From: an uncultured Eubacteriales bacterium
Lineage (GTDB): Bacteria; Bacillota; Clostridia; Christensenellales; CAG-314
NCBI GenBank assembly: GCA_949289125.1
Contig: CASEME010000004.1
Coordinates: 1-55,291, forward strand
Direction: 5' to 3'
Length of the DNA: 55,291 nt
The number at the start of each line of letters is the position of its first letter. Position 1 is the stretch's first letter. A program made the translations under genes and the position numbers. Below the pieces are notes generated by a model. That model was not told where the DNA came from and did not search any database. It worked only from the letters and a program-made list of their open reading frames with translations. Positions 1-7,250 of this stretch are shown here, piece by piece.

Positions 1-1
1 T

Positions 2-1483
2 ATATTTATATCCGGTCATGCCAGCACATCATTGTCCTCTGCTTTGGGGCTTGCTTGCGCGAGGGACTTAAAAGGCGAAGACTACAACATAGTAGCTGTG
101 TTGGGTGACGGTGCATTGACGGGCGGTATGATATACGAAGCACTCAACAATATCAAAAAAACCCAGTTGCTTATTGTTCTCAATGACAACAATATGTCCA
201 TTGAAAAAAACGTTGGCAAACTATCTAAAAAAATAAGTAAAATTCGTGTCGGTCACTATTACAACAACAAACTACGCATCAAAAAGATGTTGGGCAAAAT
301 ACCCGTGCTTGGTAAACCCACATATCGTTTTTTGCGGTGGTGCAAGAGACACATGAAGTTTACTATGCTAAGCCCGTCATATTTTGACAATTTTGACGTT
401 AAATATATAGGCATTGTAGACGGCAACGAACTTAAAGATCTTATTTATTATTTTACTAAGATAAAAAACAATATTAAGCGCCCGACAGTTTTGCACATAG
501 TTACAAAAAAAGGCAGTGGATATTTGCCTGCTGAAGAAAATCAGTCTTACTATCACAATTACTACGTAACACACGACAGTGACAAACCAAGCTCAGAAGT
601 GGTAGGCATAGAATTGGTAAAACTTGCCGAAAAAGATAGTAGTGTTTGCGCCATAAGCGCGGCAATGAAAGAGAGCGTAGGACTGAAAAAATTTGCCTCT
701 ATGTTTTCAGACAGATGCTTTGACGTGGGCATTGCTGAGGAACACGCAGTAACCTTTGCAGGCGGACTTGCTACAGGTGGCGCAAAGCCTTATGTGCTTA
801 TTTATTCTACATTTTTGCAACGTGCTTACGACCAAATTATTCACGATATTGCTATCCCCAATTTGCCCGTCACTTTTTTGCTCGACAGGGCGGGCTTAGT
901 GGGCAGTGATGGCAAAACGCATCAAGGTTTGCAAGACATAAGCTATTTGTGCTCTGTGCCCAATATGACGGTGTGGACGCCCTATTGTTACGCTCAATTA
1001 CGAGATATGATACAAAGGTCACACAACTTTGGCGCACCCTTGGCTATCAGATATTCAAAAAGTCTGATGGAAGACGGCAAAAGTTTTTGCAGCAGGTGGA
1101 ACGTGTTGATAGACAATTCTGCTTCTATCAAACTTTTGGCTGTTGGCAGTAATATGGTAAAAAATGCACTTAAAGCGTGTAGTGTAGTTAAAAATACAAG
1201 CAATATATTGGTAGACGTTGTTGCTGTTACTACGGTAAAACCGCTTGATTGCAGTTATCTTAATACTTTGCACGACGTAAAGATAGTTACTTTGGAAGAA
1301 AACCAAAGAAACGGCGGATTTGGCAGTCTTATTGCATCGTATTTTGCCAATCGTAGTGATGTGTCTGTCAATATATGCGCTGTAGACAATGAGTTTGTAG
1401 AACAAGCCACAGTGGCTCAACAGTTGCAACAATGCGGACTTGATGTCGACAGCATTGTCAATCAAATAAATAAACTGTGCTAA
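2..1483 (+). CDS. dxs: 1-deoxy-D-xylulose-5-phosphate synthase (3' part, cut by window edge)
   Basis: Dxs condenses pyruvate and glyceraldehyde 3-phosphate to DXP using thiamine diphosphate. It is the first step of the MEP isoprenoid pathway, to which dxr and ispG further along also belong. The reading frame is open from the left edge and starts mid-protein at the GHASTSLSSALG motif, so roughly 120 N-terminal residues lie outside. Visible signatures are the TPP-binding GDGALTGG with downstream NDNNMSI, the glutamate motif DVGIAEEHAVTFAGG that activates the cofactor, and DRAGLVGSDGKTHQG of the pyrimidine-binding domain. The C-terminal transketolase-like domain is complete. The usual Firmicute neighbours tlyA and nadK are absent; a promoter and argR follow directly. 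The identification is secure; only the upstream start is unseen. Confidence 0.97.
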   Translation: MFISGHASTSLSSALGLACARDLKGEDYNIVAVLGDGALTGGMIYEALNNIKKTQLLIVLNDNNMSIEKNVGKLSKKISKIRVGHYYNNKLRIKKMLGKIPVLGKPTYRFLRWCKRHMKFTMLSPSYFDNFDVKYIGIVDGNELKDLIYYFTKIKNNIKRPTVLHIVTKKGSGYLPAEENQSYYHNYYVTHDSDKPSSEVVGIELVKLAEKDSSVCAISAAMKESVGLKKFASMFSDRCFDVGIAEEHAVTFAGGLATGGAKPYVLIYSTFLQRAYDQIIHDIAIPNLPVTFLLDRAGLVGSDGKTHQGLQDISYLCSVPNMTVWTPYCYAQLRDMIQRSHNFGAPLAIRYSKSLMEDGKSFCSRWNVLIDNSASIKLLAVGSNMVKNALKACSVVKNTSNILVDVVAVTTVKPLDCSYLNTLHDVKIVTLEENQRNGGFGSLIASYFANRSDVSVNICAVDNEFVEQATVAQQLQQCGLDVDSIVNQINKLC

Positions 1484-1486
1484 ACT

Positions 1487-1504
1487 GTTGAATTTTTATA
1501 CAAT
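1487..1504. promoter_or_regulatory. ARG-box-like operator on the argR promoter
   Basis: TGAATTTTTATACA at 1489-1502 fits the ArgR consensus TGAATWWWWATTCA with one mismatch. It covers the -35 hexamer and the first part of the spacer of the argR promoter, a position that would allow autorepression. The match is seen in the sequence; binding is inferred. Confidence 0.5.
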
Positions 1505-1516
1505 CTTGTGTATAAT
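1488..1516 (+). promoter_or_regulatory. sigma-A-type promoter of argR-recN
   Basis: TTGAAT (1488-1493) and TATAAT (1511-1516) are separated by 17 bases, predicting a start near 1523. A ribosome binding site (GAGGTG, 1529-1534) follows at once. The promoter lies in the 56-base gap after dxs. Confidence 0.8.
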
Positions 1517-1539
1517 AATACCAAAATTGAGGTGACGCT

Positions 1540-1992
1540 ATGAGCAGAAGTGCACGACAAGCAAAAATTTTGGATATTATCAATACCTTTGCTGTAGACA
1601 CACAAGAAGAATTAGTAAGCAGACTGCGCGCAGACGGTTTTGTTGTTACGCAAGCAACTATATCGCGAGATATTAAGGAGCTCAATTTAGTTAAGGCGCA
1701 GTACGATGGTGACAAGTACCGCTATGTAGCAATCAGTAGTGCCAATGGCTCAGTCTCGGACAAGTGGCTCAATTTGTTTCGCGACACAGTTATCAGCATC
1801 AACACTGCGGAAAACCTTGTAGTAATCAAAACTTTGCAGGGCAGTGCAGGAGTAATTGCCAATGTTGTAGAGCAAATGCGCCTTGCTGAAGTTATGGCAA
1901 CTATTGCAGGTACGGACGCACTGCTCGTTGTCACCGCAAACGTGAGCAATGCAAATATAGTTAAACAACGGCTGTCCAATATAGTCGGTTGA
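1540..1992 (+). CDS. argR: arginine repressor ArgR
   Basis: This 150-residue hexameric transcription factor senses arginine and controls arginine synthesis and breakdown genes. The N-terminal winged helix (about residues 1-70) carries the family motif TQATISRDIKEL, and the C-terminal oligomerisation and arginine-binding domain carries ATIAGTDALLVV, matching the usual GTIAGDDT. Length is typical. The ATG at 1540 is preceded by GAGGTG. The gene follows dxs and precedes recN, the standard Firmicute order, and it has its own promoter with an ARG-box-like site. No arginine biosynthesis gene is nearby, so its targets lie elsewhere. Confidence 0.96.
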   Translation: MSRSARQAKILDIINTFAVDTQEELVSRLRADGFVVTQATISRDIKELNLVKAQYDGDKYRYVAISSANGSVSDKWLNLFRDTVISINTAENLVVIKTLQGSAGVIANVVEQMRLAEVMATIAGTDALLVVTANVSNANIVKQRLSNIVG

Positions 1993-2012
1993 TAAACACG
2001 AGAGTAAAACAT

Positions 2013-3713
2013 ATGATACGCAATTTGGAGATACGCAACATAGCGCTAATTGGCAGTTTGTCTTTGGAATTCAACCAAGGGCTAACTGTTTTGTCGGGCG
2101 AAACAGGTAGCGGCAAATCAATAATAATAGATTCTTTGGCGTTTGTTTTGGGTGAACGTGCAGACAAATCTATGATAAAACATGGTGAGGACAGGGCTTT
2201 TGTTGAAGTGGTGTTTGATATTGACACAGACAGCTCAACACAAAAGGCCTTGGTCGAGTTTGGCTTTGAAAGAGACAATACCGTTATTATTTCACGCACA
2301 ATGACTGTTGGTGGCAAAAATGATTGCCGTATCAACGGTCGTTCGGTAACTACTGCTATGCTCAAAAGTGTATCGTCTACCCTTGTGGATATTTTTGGGC
2401 AAAGTCAGCACCTCAACTTGCTTAAGACGGACAATCATCTATCAATCATAGACGGCTTTGCCGATGTTGCCAAGTACAAGCAACAGCTTGCAGATAATGC
2501 TGCTAAAGTGAGACAGATAGACAAAGAGCTAAAACAATTTGGCGGCACAGATGACGAACGTCAACGTACTTTAGACATATTGGACTTTCAGATTAACGAG
2601 CTCCGAGACGCTGCATTGTCTGTTGAAGAAGAAGCAGAGCTTGAAAAGATGCACAAGCGAGTTGTCAATACAGAAAAGATTGTATCGGCTCTTACAAGCG
2701 CACAGCAAGCTATGTCCGAAGGTGAGTACAATGTACTCGCATTCTGCGGTACTGCGCTTTCTCAAATGAACTCTATCTCAAAGTACGATCAGGAAAGTCA
2801 ATCTTTGGCACAACGTCTTGAGCAACTCAAAATTGAAGCCCAGGATATTGCCGATGACATAAGACAGCTTGCCGAGCAGACGGATTACAACCCGCAAGAG
2901 ATTGACCGCATGGAGATGCGCCTCGAAAAAATCCGCACAATCAAACGTAAATACGGCGGTAGTGTAGAAAGTGCACTTCAGTTTCTTGCACAAGCACAAT
3001 CGCAATATGATTCGCTTAGCAATGCTTCAGAAATTGTAGACAAACTCAACAAACAACGTCAACAGATTGTTGCCACCATGTACAATTTGTGCCAAGAGCT
3101 ATCACAACAGCGTAGACTTACTGCGGAAAAATTTGGTAGTAATATCAAGCAGCAGTTGGAAGACCTTGGTATGAAGGGTACAACGTTTAAGGTGCATTTT
3201 GATGAAGTACCGACTATTGAGCAATACACATTATCGCCCAGCGCCAACGGATATGACAATGTGGAATTTTTGCTGTCTGCTAACGTGGGCGAGCCGTTAA
3301 AACCACTTGCAAAAGTAATAAGTGGTGGCGAAATGTCACGGTTTATGTTGGCGGTCAAAAATATTACCGCAACGGTGGAAAACATTCCTACTATGGTATT
3401 TGACGAGATAGATACCGGAATATCAGGTAACATAGCACAAATGGTAGCTACCAAACTTGCAGTAGTTTCTCGTCAGTATCAATGTATAGTCATTACTCAC
3501 TTGCCGCAAATAGTATCTATGGCAGATAGCAACTTGCTAATCTTCAAATCTACCAAGGACGGCAAAACAATAAGCAGTGTTGTAGCTCTTACAACTACAG
3601 AACAACGTGCACAGGAGGTAGCTCGATTGACGGGCGGTAGCGGTAGCCATTCTATTGCCAATGCGCAAGAGATGCTCCAATGGTGCGCCAATTACAAAGC
3701 TAACCTCAAATAA
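2013..3713 (+). CDS. recN: DNA repair protein RecN
   Basis: RecN is an SMC-like ATPase that acts early in recombinational repair of double-strand breaks. It has 566 residues from the ATG at 2013. An in-frame TTG at 1989 exists, but the family N-terminus MIRNLEIRNIALI starts at 2013, after a weak GAGAG. The Walker A motif GETGSGKS is at residues 29-36. A long coiled coil fills the middle, and the C-terminal head holds the ABC signature VISGGEMSR and Walker B TMVFDEIDTGISG. The gene begins 20 bases after the argR stop and shares its promoter. A strong terminator 31 bases past the stop ends the operon. Confidence 0.97.
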   Translation: MIRNLEIRNIALIGSLSLEFNQGLTVLSGETGSGKSIIIDSLAFVLGERADKSMIKHGEDRAFVEVVFDIDTDSSTQKALVEFGFERDNTVIISRTMTVGGKNDCRINGRSVTTAMLKSVSSTLVDIFGQSQHLNLLKTDNHLSIIDGFADVAKYKQQLADNAAKVRQIDKELKQFGGTDDERQRTLDILDFQINELRDAALSVEEEAELEKMHKRVVNTEKIVSALTSAQQAMSEGEYNVLAFCGTALSQMNSISKYDQESQSLAQRLEQLKIEAQDIADDIRQLAEQTDYNPQEIDRMEMRLEKIRTIKRKYGGSVESALQFLAQAQSQYDSLSNASEIVDKLNKQRQQIVATMYNLCQELSQQRRLTAEKFGSNIKQQLEDLGMKGTTFKVHFDEVPTIEQYTLSPSANGYDNVEFLLSANVGEPLKPLAKVISGGEMSRFMLAVKNITATVENIPTMVFDEIDTGISGNIAQMVATKLAVVSRQYQCIVITHLPQIVSMADSNLLIFKSTKDGKTISSVVALTTTEQRAQEVARLTGGSGSHSIANAQEMLQWCANYKANLK

Positions 3714-3743
3714 TTACTTGATAACTTCTAATTTACATATTTT

Positions 3744-3781
3744 ATACACTACTATTTCACACATAGTAGTGTATTTTTTTT
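3744..3781 (+). terminator. intrinsic terminator of argR-recN
   Basis: A perfect 12-base-pair stem (3744-3755 with 3763-3774, core ACACTACTAT) with a 7-base loop runs straight into a T tract ending at 3781. It lies 30 bases after the recN stop. The loop and inner stem closely resemble the hairpin at 9292-9318. Confidence 0.9.
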
Positions 3782-3853
3782 AAATTTTAATTATTTTGCT
3801 AAAATATTGGCGCAATCTTATGCTTTTGCAAAAAAGCGATGTATTTGTGTGCA

Positions 3854-3881
3854 CAAAAAAATCGGGCAGATTTTGCCCGAT
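3854..3881 (-). terminator. intrinsic terminator of the rdgB operon
   Basis: ATCGGGCA (3861-3868) pairs with TGCCCGAT (3874-3881) around a 5-base loop. Read on the minus strand, the stem is followed by a run of T (A run 3854-3860 on plus). It sits 80 bases beyond the stop of the minus-strand rdgB gene and is properly oriented for it. Confidence 0.85.
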
Positions 3882-3960
3882 TGTCATAGTATATTAAATG
3901 CAACTTGTTGCTCATATTTTGCCATACAAACAAAAGTGTAAGTAGTTATGCTGTTAGTGA

Positions 3961-4542
3961 TTAAATACACTTATCCAACTGTTGCAACAAGTCGTGTAGT
4001 GCACGCGCTCTGTGACTGACAGAATTTTTTTCTTGGTCAGATGCAATGCCGAAACTCTTATTAAGGTCATTGCAATAGAAAATATTGTCGTATCCAAAGC
4101 CTTTGTTTCCGTCTTCCTGCTGCAAGATATGTCCGTCTACTCGTCCGCGTCCAATTGCTTCTTTGCCATCCGGATAGTGCAACACAACAACTGTTTCGAA
4201 GTATGCAGAGCGGTCGTTTTTGTCAGACAATTCTTTCAACAGTTTTTGTCTGTTTTTTGCGTGGTCGTGGTCTCCTGCATAGCGTGCAGAGTGCACACCC
4301 GGCATACCGCCTAAAGCCTGCACACACAAACCTGTATCGTCCGACAATACAGCTTTGTCGGTGTACTTTGCTATCTCACGTGCTTTTATTAGTGCGTTGT
4401 CCAAAAATGTCAAACCATTTTCTTCGGGATCGCAGTTGATATCAAGCTCTGCAAGTGTATACATATTGTCAAATTTTTTGCCCAAAATTTCCTTTATTTC
4501 TTTTACCTTATGTGCGTTGTTGCTTGCAATTACTATGTCCAT
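3961..4542 (-). CDS. rdgB: non-canonical purine NTP pyrophosphatase (RdgB/HAM1 family)
   Basis: This enzyme hydrolyses XTP, ITP and dITP to the monophosphates and so keeps deaminated purines out of nucleic acids. The 193-residue protein has the full family pattern: IASNNAHKVKEI at the N-terminus for phosphate binding, the ENGLTFLDNALIKA helix, the catalytic LSDDTGL, GVHSARYAGDH, GFGYDNIF and the C-terminal SHRARAL. Length is normal. It starts 5 bases after the PH-domain gene stops on the same strand, so the two form an operon transcribed towards the 3854-3881 terminator. In many Firmicutes it neighbours rph or a phosphoesterase; neither is present. Confidence 0.96.
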   Translation of the reverse strand: MDIVIASNNAHKVKEIKEILGKKFDNMYTLAELDINCDPEENGLTFLDNALIKAREIAKYTDKAVLSDDTGLCVQALGGMPGVHSARYAGDHDHAKNRQKLLKELSDKNDRSAYFETVVVLHYPDGKEAIGRGRVDGHILQQEDGNKGFGYDNIFYCNDLNKSFGIASDQEKNSVSHRARALHDLLQQLDKCI

Positions 4543-4547
4543 CTGTT

Positions 4548-4997
4548 TTACTCCTCTGTGTACAATATATCTTCATTCATTGCCTTAAGCGCTTTTACAA
4601 AACTTTCCATGCGTTTGGGCGCAATGTTTATCATAACAATAGTTGGATCTTGATTGTTGCCAATATAGCTTAGGTACAAATGCTGTTCCTCTTTGTGCAG
4701 TACAATATTAAGTATTTTTGATATTGCTATGCGTTTTGCCAGCAAATCCCAAAATGCAAATTGTAGATGCAGATGTGTTGCAGTTATTCGGTAATTGAGG
4801 CACAGCATAGATATGCAAAATGCCAAAGCTATTGCGCACACAACAACTACGGTTATCTCCCCAGGCAAAAAGTTGCTCATCAATCCAAGCAGGTTAAAAA
4901 TTTTTGCCAAAAAATAGATTATCGTGCCTACTTCTGCAACGCACAAAATTATCAATACAGTTTTTATAAAAGGTGGTACTTTGTATGCAAATTTCAT
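4548..4997 (-). CDS. membrane protein with C-terminal bacterial PH-like domain
   Basis: A 149-residue protein of unassigned function. After MKFAYKVPPF come two hydrophobic segments (about residues 12-34 and 45-68), then a soluble region with the pattern of bacterial PH domains of the SunI/YnzG type: a beta-strand start (YRITATHLHL), an ISKIL segment and the closing INIAPKRMESFVKALKAMN, like the usual IsP.d.e.Fi.aL. Such proteins are generally membrane-anchored and of unclear role. The frame is open further upstream, but the ATG at 4997 gives the natural N-terminus. It coincides with the start site predicted by a promoter with -10 box at 5004-5009, and no ribosome binding site is present, so the mRNA may be leaderless. 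It is co-transcribed with rdgB. Confidence 0.7.
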   Translation of the reverse strand: MKFAYKVPPFIKTVLIILCVAEVGTIIYFLAKIFNLLGLMSNFLPGEITVVVVCAIALAFCISMLCLNYRITATHLHLQFAFWDLLAKRIAISKILNIVLHKEEQHLYLSYIGNNQDPTIVMINIAPKRMESFVKALKAMNEDILYTEE

Positions 4998-5003
4998 ATT
5001 ATT

Positions 5004-5032
5004 ATGATAGCACAAATATTGGTTGAAGTAAA
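5004..5032 (-). promoter_or_regulatory. minus-strand promoter of the PH-domain gene and rdgB
   Basis: On the minus strand TTTACT (plus coordinates 5027-5032), a 17-base spacer and TATCAT (5004-5009) form a promoter with an extended TGC before the -10 box. The predicted start is about position 4997, the A of the start codon. It overlaps the divergent alr promoter. Confidence 0.6.
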
Positions 5033-5051
5033 CAGAATAGTGTGTTATAAT
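5023..5051 (+). promoter_or_regulatory. sigma-A-type promoter of alr
   Basis: TTGAAG (5023-5028) and TATAAT (5046-5051) with a 17-base spacer predict a start near 5058. Its -35 box shares bases with that of the opposing promoter at 5027-5032, so the two units may compete for polymerase. Confidence 0.75.
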
Positions 5052-5135
5052 TGCACTATGAAAGATAGCTGAATAGTTTTCCATTGTTTGTGCTAAACTG
5101 CGTCACTTTTGCGGCACAGGGAGGGAAATTTCCAC

Positions 5136-6173
5136 ATGGATATAACAATGGACGGCAACGCACTTGTTGCAAATGCGCAAACTATTCTTAACAAAATACA
5201 GCCTGCAAAGTTGTGTGCTGTTGTCAAAAACAATGCATATGGTCACGGCATAGAGTTTGTATGCAATACTCTTAAGCAATACGCTGATTATTTTGCTATA
5301 GGAACCTTGGACGAGGCAAAGCGCGCAATACAATTTGGCAAAGAAGTGCTGATACTCTTGCCTATTTTGTCGGTGCAAGATACTATACAGGCAATCAAGT
5401 TGGGCATCAATCTTACCGTTGACAGCCTGCAAACACTGAGTGTAATAAAGCACGCTTCGCAGCAATGTGGAATACCTGCCAAAGTGCACATAAAAGTAGA
5501 TACAGGTATGTCGCGATTGGGCTTTTTGTGCAGTCAAAAAAGCAGTTGGCTACCGCAATTATCAAAGGCTATTGACAACGGATACATTGATATCAAAGGA
5601 GTATTCTCTCACTTTGCCGCGGCAGATACAAACAAAGATTTTACACATTTGCAATATACACGCTTTGTTAGCGTATGTGAATATATGCAAAAAGCATTGG
5701 GAAGTAACCAATTTGTTCGACATATTGCCAATAGTTGCGGCGCGCTCGATAATAATTGTTATAGTATGGACATGGTGCGTTGCGGCTTAGCTTTGTATGG
5801 CTATGGTGCGCCAAATCTTATTGCGGTCAAAAATGTAAGTGCCACAGTGTTAGAGCGCAAACGTATAAAAGCAGGTCAATGCGTTGGATACGAATGTGCT
5901 TTCACGTGCGCAAACGATACCGACATTGCTGTGTTGGATATTGGCTATGCGCATGGACTGTCCCGCGCACTTAGCGGTAATGTTGTGTTTGATTACAACG
6001 GACGCAAACTAAAACAGTTGGGCAAAATATGTATGGCGATGAGCATTGTGGACTGCACAGGCACCAATTTACAAGTGGGCGACAAAGTTACTTTGATAGA
6101 TGCACAGTGTTTTCCTTACCCACAAGGGCAATACTCTGTATATGAGCTGTTGTGCGATCTGCGACAACAATAA
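5136..6173 (+). CDS. alr: alanine racemase
   Basis: Alr interconverts L- and D-alanine with pyridoxal phosphate and supplies D-Ala for peptidoglycan. The start is the ATG at 5136, ten bases after AGGGAGGG, giving 345 residues; the in-frame TTG at 5109 lies upstream of that site and is unlikely. Lys31 in AVVKNNAYGHG is the PLP lysine, KVDTGMSRLGF holds the substrate-side arginine, and Tyr252 in VGYECAF is the second catalytic base. Two oddities stand out. The family's CMDQ motif reads CMAM (residues 299-302), and the protein stops at YELLCDLRQQ without the usual last ten or so residues. It is still probably functional, as the core and both catalytic residues remain. rsmD follows after 37 bases. 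Confidence 0.93.
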   Translation: MDITMDGNALVANAQTILNKIQPAKLCAVVKNNAYGHGIEFVCNTLKQYADYFAIGTLDEAKRAIQFGKEVLILLPILSVQDTIQAIKLGINLTVDSLQTLSVIKHASQQCGIPAKVHIKVDTGMSRLGFLCSQKSSWLPQLSKAIDNGYIDIKGVFSHFAAADTNKDFTHLQYTRFVSVCEYMQKALGSNQFVRHIANSCGALDNNCYSMDMVRCGLALYGYGAPNLIAVKNVSATVLERKRIKAGQCVGYECAFTCANDTDIAVLDIGYAHGLSRALSGNVVFDYNGRKLKQLGKICMAMSIVDCTGTNLQVGDKVTLIDAQCFPYPQGQYSVYELLCDLRQQ

Positions 6174-6210
6174 TTTGGGTAACTACAATACTTTACTGAG
6201 GAAATGCAAA

Positions 6211-6762
6211 ATGCGAATAATTGCAGGTAAACATAGAGGGGCAAAACTTGTTACACCGCAAGGCGAAAACACACGTCCCACACTTGACAGAGCTAAAGAA
6301 ACGCTGTTTAACATTATCAACTTTGACATTTTGGACGCAAGTTGCCTCGATTTGTTTGCAGGCAGTGGGCAGATTGGTTTGGAACTACTAAGCCGTGGTG
6401 CTAAGCATTGTGTGTTTGTAGATAGTGCATTGCAAGCAGTTCAGTGTATCAAAACAAACATCAACAAACTCAACGAGCAGTCCAATTCTCAGGTGATCAA
6501 TAGTGACGCTATTAGTGCGCTCAATGCCTTGCGTGGCAGACAGTTTGATATTGTGTATATTGATCCTCCTTATGACAGCGATATGTATTCGAAATGCCTG
6601 TCCTTTATTGCCAATAGCAACTTGTTGAGTGATAGTGGTTTTGTTGTGTGCGAAACGGACAATATTGCCAATTTACCACAAAGTGTATCGGTGTTGGAAT
6701 TGGTCAAAAGTAAAAAAGTAGGTAGCGTGTACTTTGTGTGGTACACAAAAGGAGTAGACTAA
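6211..6762 (+). CDS. rsmD: 16S rRNA (guanine-966-N2)-methyltransferase RsmD
   Basis: RsmD methylates G966 of 16S rRNA in the 30S subunit using S-adenosylmethionine. The 183-residue protein begins MRIIAGKHRGAKL at 6211 after TGAGGAAA; the frame is open upstream inside alr, but family length and the ribosome binding site fix this start. Visible motifs are RPTLDRAKETLFNII, the SAM-binding LFAGSGQIGLELLSRGA and the catalytic DPPYDSD. Its stop overlaps the coaD start by one base (TAATG). This rsmD-coaD pair corresponds to ylbH-ylbI of Bacillus subtilis, and ylbJ-, ylbM- and ylbN-like genes follow further on. Confidence 0.95.
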   Translation: MRIIAGKHRGAKLVTPQGENTRPTLDRAKETLFNIINFDILDASCLDLFAGSGQIGLELLSRGAKHCVFVDSALQAVQCIKTNINKLNEQSNSQVINSDAISALNALRGRQFDIVYIDPPYDSDMYSKCLSFIANSNLLSDSGFVVCETDNIANLPQSVSVLELVKSKKVGSVYFVWYTKGVD

Positions 6763-7250
6763 TGAAAATTGCAGTTTTTGGCGGTTCATTTTGCCCTGTT
6801 ACGGCAGGACATGTAGACGCAATCAGTCGTGCGGCAAAATTAGTGGACAAGCTATATGTTGTAATAGGCATAAATTATACCAAACAATACGCTATCTCTT
6901 TGCAAGACCGTCTGCAGTTATTGCGTAATGCGTTGAAAAATAATGCCAATATCGTTGTGGACAGTACTGACGGGCTTATGACCGATTATTGCAAAAAGGT
7001 AAAGGCAAACTTCATGATAAAGTCGGTGCGTAATGCAACAGATTTGCAGGAAGTAATAGACCTTACTGAGATTAACAAAAGATTCTGGCAAGGCGAAACG
7101 GTTTTTCTTGCGTGTGAGCAAAAGTACAGCCACATATCTTCTTCGTTGGTAAGAGAACTTGTTGCGCACAAACAGCCTATTGATGACCTTGTGCCAAGTG
7201 GACTTGCCGAGCGTATAGTGCAGTTGTTGCAGGCAGGAGATAAACGCTGA
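6762..7250 (+). CDS. coaD: phosphopantetheine adenylyltransferase
   Basis: CoaD joins ATP and 4'-phosphopantetheine to make dephospho-CoA, the penultimate step of coenzyme A synthesis. The 162-residue protein has the nucleotidyltransferase start GGSFCPVTAGHVDAI with the HxGH-like histidine, the substrate-binding VRNATDLQEVIDLTEINK and the C-terminal HISSSLVRELVAH. The usual GSFDP reads GSFCP here, an uncommon change next to the ATP site. The start overlaps the rsmD stop, with GGAG at 6751-6754, and the stop overlaps the next start (TGATG), so translation is coupled on both sides. Confidence 0.95.
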   Translation: MKIAVFGGSFCPVTAGHVDAISRAAKLVDKLYVVIGINYTKQYAISLQDRLQLLRNALKNNANIVVDSTDGLMTDYCKKVKANFMIKSVRNATDLQEVIDLTEINKRFWQGETVFLACEQKYSHISSSLVRELVAHKQPIDDLVPSGLAERIVQLLQAGDKR

